Assembly (NCBI GenBank): GCA_019312985.1
Contig: JAFDCC010000161.1
Coordinates: forward strand, 1 to 7,168
Reading direction: 5' to 3'
DNA length: 7,168 nt
Origin: Deltaproteobacteria bacterium
GTDB taxonomy: Bacteria > Desulfobacterota > Desulfobulbia > Desulfobulbales > BM004
In this document: positions 5,773 through 7,168 of the stretch, one piece after another
Layout of the letters: every line of letters begins with the position of its first letter
Position numbering within the stretch: the stretch's first letter is position 1
Position numbers and translations under genes: made by a program
The notes under the pieces: generated by a model
Told to the model about the DNA's origin: nothing
Seen by the model: only the letters and a program-made list of their open reading frames with translations
Database searches by the model: none

Positions 5773-6213
5773 TTGGCACGAGCAGACCAGATGAAAAACA
5801 AAAAAGAGAAAAGCTGCGAAACGCACCTTCCAGGCAACCAGGGATATGAACCCCTTTCTCCCCGCAGAGCCTCGGGAAATGCGCCTGTTCTCGTCGAAAT
5901 CATCTGTGAGCGCGTCCACTGCGTCCTGTATGACTATGCGATCAACACGGTTGACATGATTGTTGATGTTTTCGGGGACCTTGTCGACATTGAAACGGTG
6001 ATACGGCAGGGAAACAGGAGAAATGCCCAACGCTACCTCGACTTATGCTCCAGGGCCGGCCAAATGCTTCCGGTGCCGACCATTCTCATTAACGGCAAGG
6101 TGGCATTCACCAGTGTTCCTCACCCCAATGAACTTGAAGCTTCGATTAAGAAGATTTTGATCCGGAAAGGCTTTTTACAGAACAGCAGACATGCTGATGC
6201 TCAGGCAGAGTAA
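5773..6213 (+). CDS. Small thioredoxin-fold protein with a CX4C motif
   Basis: A 146-residue protein. Residues about 38-130 look like a thioredoxin/glutaredoxin fold: a first strand VLVEII leads to C45-ERVH-C50, and a conserved cis-proline segment LPVPTILINGK (P102) is followed by a final helix. The usual CxxC active site is replaced by CX4C, and another Cys (C92) lies before the cis-proline strand. Whether it is a thiol oxidoreductase, a metal carrier or an electron donor is not clear from sequence. The polar N-terminal 35 residues are not a signal peptide. The start is a TTG at 5773, supported by AAAGAGG 5 nt upstream; an ATG at 5791 (residue 7) is possible but has no RBS. It sits between two methyltransferase genes with short gaps (14 and 23 nt), so it likely serves the same pathway, perhaps keeping a corrinoid or zinc thiol site reduced. 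Confidence 0.75.
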   Translation: MARADQMKNKKEKSCETHLPGNQGYEPLSPRRASGNAPVLVEIICERVHCVLYDYAINTVDMIVDVFGDLVDIETVIRQGNRRNAQRYLDLCSRAGQMLPVPTILINGKVAFTSVPHPNELEASIKKILIRKGFLQNSRHADAQAE

Positions 6214-6236
6214 AAATTTATAGAATTGGAGGAGAT

Positions 6237-7168
6237 ATGGCTGAATTAACAGGAAAGGAAAGGGTAATGAAACTGTTCAAAAAGGAGCCGGTGGACCGGA
6301 TGCCCTGTTTCAGCGGCCAGGGAGCGGTCACGGTGCAGGCTATTGAACAGATGAAAACGCAGTTTGCAAAAATTCATAATGACGCGGAGCTGATGGCCGG
6401 GGCAGCCCTTGCCTCTGCAAGGATGTGGGGCCTTGACGCCGTTGTTGTCCCTTTTGACATGGCCACCGTGGCGGAGGCAATGGGGCGGGGCGTCTCTCTC
6501 TATGACAACGTCGAAGGGATTATTTACCCAACGGTTCCCAACAAGTGGAAAGATATTGAAGACATTAATATCCCGGCTGATTTCATGAATCAGGGAAGAA
6601 TGCCCGTAGTTGACAGGGCTTTTGCGATTCTCAAGGAAAAGGCTCCAGATCTCGCTGTTGGCGCCTGGGTTCTGGGCCCCTTCACCCTTGCCGGCCAGAT
6701 AATGGAGCTCGATGTCCTCCTGAAAAACCTGAAGAAAAAGAAAGACCAGATTGAAGAATTCCTTGACCAGGTAACCCGGATAACCATTGACCTCTGCCGG
6801 CATTACGAAAAACTCGGCGTTGATTTCATTACGGTGCGGGAAATGGGCTCGGGAACCGATCTTCTTTCCCCGCGCATGTGGAAGACCCTCATTCAGCCGA
6901 ACCTCACCAGGGTGTTTGGCGCCATTTCCATACCATCCGTGAATCACATCTGCGGTTCCACCGACATGATTATCGAGATGATGCACGAATGCGGCGCAGA
7001 TGCGATTAGCGTTGACCAGAAGAATGATATTGCCCTGACCCGGGAAAAGCTCGGAAACGATGTCCTGCTGTTCGGCAATTTTGACCCGTACGGCACCCTG
7101 ACCACCATGGAAGGGGCACCCGAAGTAGCCGATGTGATAACAACCTGCATTGACAACGGTGTTGACTC
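6237..7168 (+). CDS. UroD/MtaA-family corrinoid methyltransferase (3' end outside window)
   Basis: 310 residues are visible and the gene runs off the right edge; family members are usually about 330-370 residues, so the C-terminus is missing. The start LTGKERVMKLFKKEPVDRMP is the typical UroD-superfamily opening. H237 and C239 in the context NHICGS form the first two zinc ligands of the His-x-Cys...Cys site used by MtaA/MtbA-type methyltransferases; the third ligand should be off-window. The zinc thiolate site separates it from true uroporphyrinogen decarboxylases. MtaA proteins transfer methyl from a corrinoid protein to coenzyme M in methanogens; in bacteria relatives act on tetrahydrofolate or as substrate-specific methyltransferases, so the exact acceptor is open. 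The start is an ATG with GGAGGAG at 6228-6234. It is the third gene of the rightward operon. Confidence 0.92.
   Translation, partial: MAELTGKERVMKLFKKEPVDRMPCFSGQGAVTVQAIEQMKTQFAKIHNDAELMAGAALASARMWGLDAVVVPFDMATVAEAMGRGVSLYDNVEGIIYPTVPNKWKDIEDINIPADFMNQGRMPVVDRAFAILKEKAPDLAVGAWVLGPFTLAGQIMELDVLLKNLKKKKDQIEEFLDQVTRITIDLCRHYEKLGVDFITVREMGSGTDLLSPRMWKTLIQPNLTRVFGAISIPSVNHICGSTDMIIEMMHECGADAISVDQKNDIALTREKLGNDVLLFGNFDPYGTLTTMEGAPEVADVITTCIDNGVD

Noticed and set aside
6246..6986. A 246-codon open frame on the minus strand opposite the UroD/MtaA-family gene
   Set aside because: It is antisense to a clearly conserved methyltransferase, and its translation has no family features.

Overview
The window looks like part of the genome of an anaerobic, corrinoid-using bacterium. 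The genes point to methyltransferase-based C1 metabolism: an MtrH-family methyltransferase, a UroD/MtaA-family methyltransferase and a corrinoid adenosyltransferase. Strong GGAGG ribosome binding sites, GTG/TTG starts, moderate GC content and a NarL-type two-component pair would fit a Peptococcaceae-like (Desulfitobacterium/Desulfotomaculum-type) Firmicute. That taxonomic guess is weak, because no rRNA or other marker gene is present.

Layout. Two divergent gene groups flank an intergenic region of about 430 bp (4375-4807). Leftward (minus strand), in transcription order: corrinoid adenosyltransferase (cobO-like, 4374-3859), two small V4R-domain proteins (3859-3338 and 3274-2678), a soluble PAS-PAS-GAF histidine kinase with a Cys-rich N-terminus (2709-466), and a NarL-type response regulator cut by the left edge (475-1). 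Three of the four junctions overlap (1, 32 and 10 nt), so this is very probably one translationally coupled operon. Rightward (plus strand): an MtrH-family methyltransferase (4808-5758), a small thioredoxin-fold protein with an unusual CX4C motif (5773-6213), and a UroD/MtaA-family methyltransferase cut by the right edge (6237-7168).

How the parts may work together (inference). The rightward genes would move methyl groups between a substrate, a corrinoid protein and tetrahydrofolate. The corrinoid protein and the reductive activase are not in this window. The leftward operon looks like a sensing and regulation module. Both V4R proteins keep the Cys/Glu/Cys/Cys zinc-site pattern of the V4R segment in DmpR/XylR-type aromatic-responsive regulators, so they could bind the methyl donor or its product (for example a methoxylated aromatic) and pass that information to the kinase. 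This is a testable idea, not something the sequence proves.

The intergenic region is unexpectedly structured. On the minus strand it has a T-box-like 14-mer with one key mismatch, followed 64 nt later by a terminator whose 5' arm contains the CGTCC sequence expected of a T-box antiterminator partner. On the plus strand it has a hairpin followed by six T just before the mtrH-like gene. No clean promoter could be assigned to either operon.
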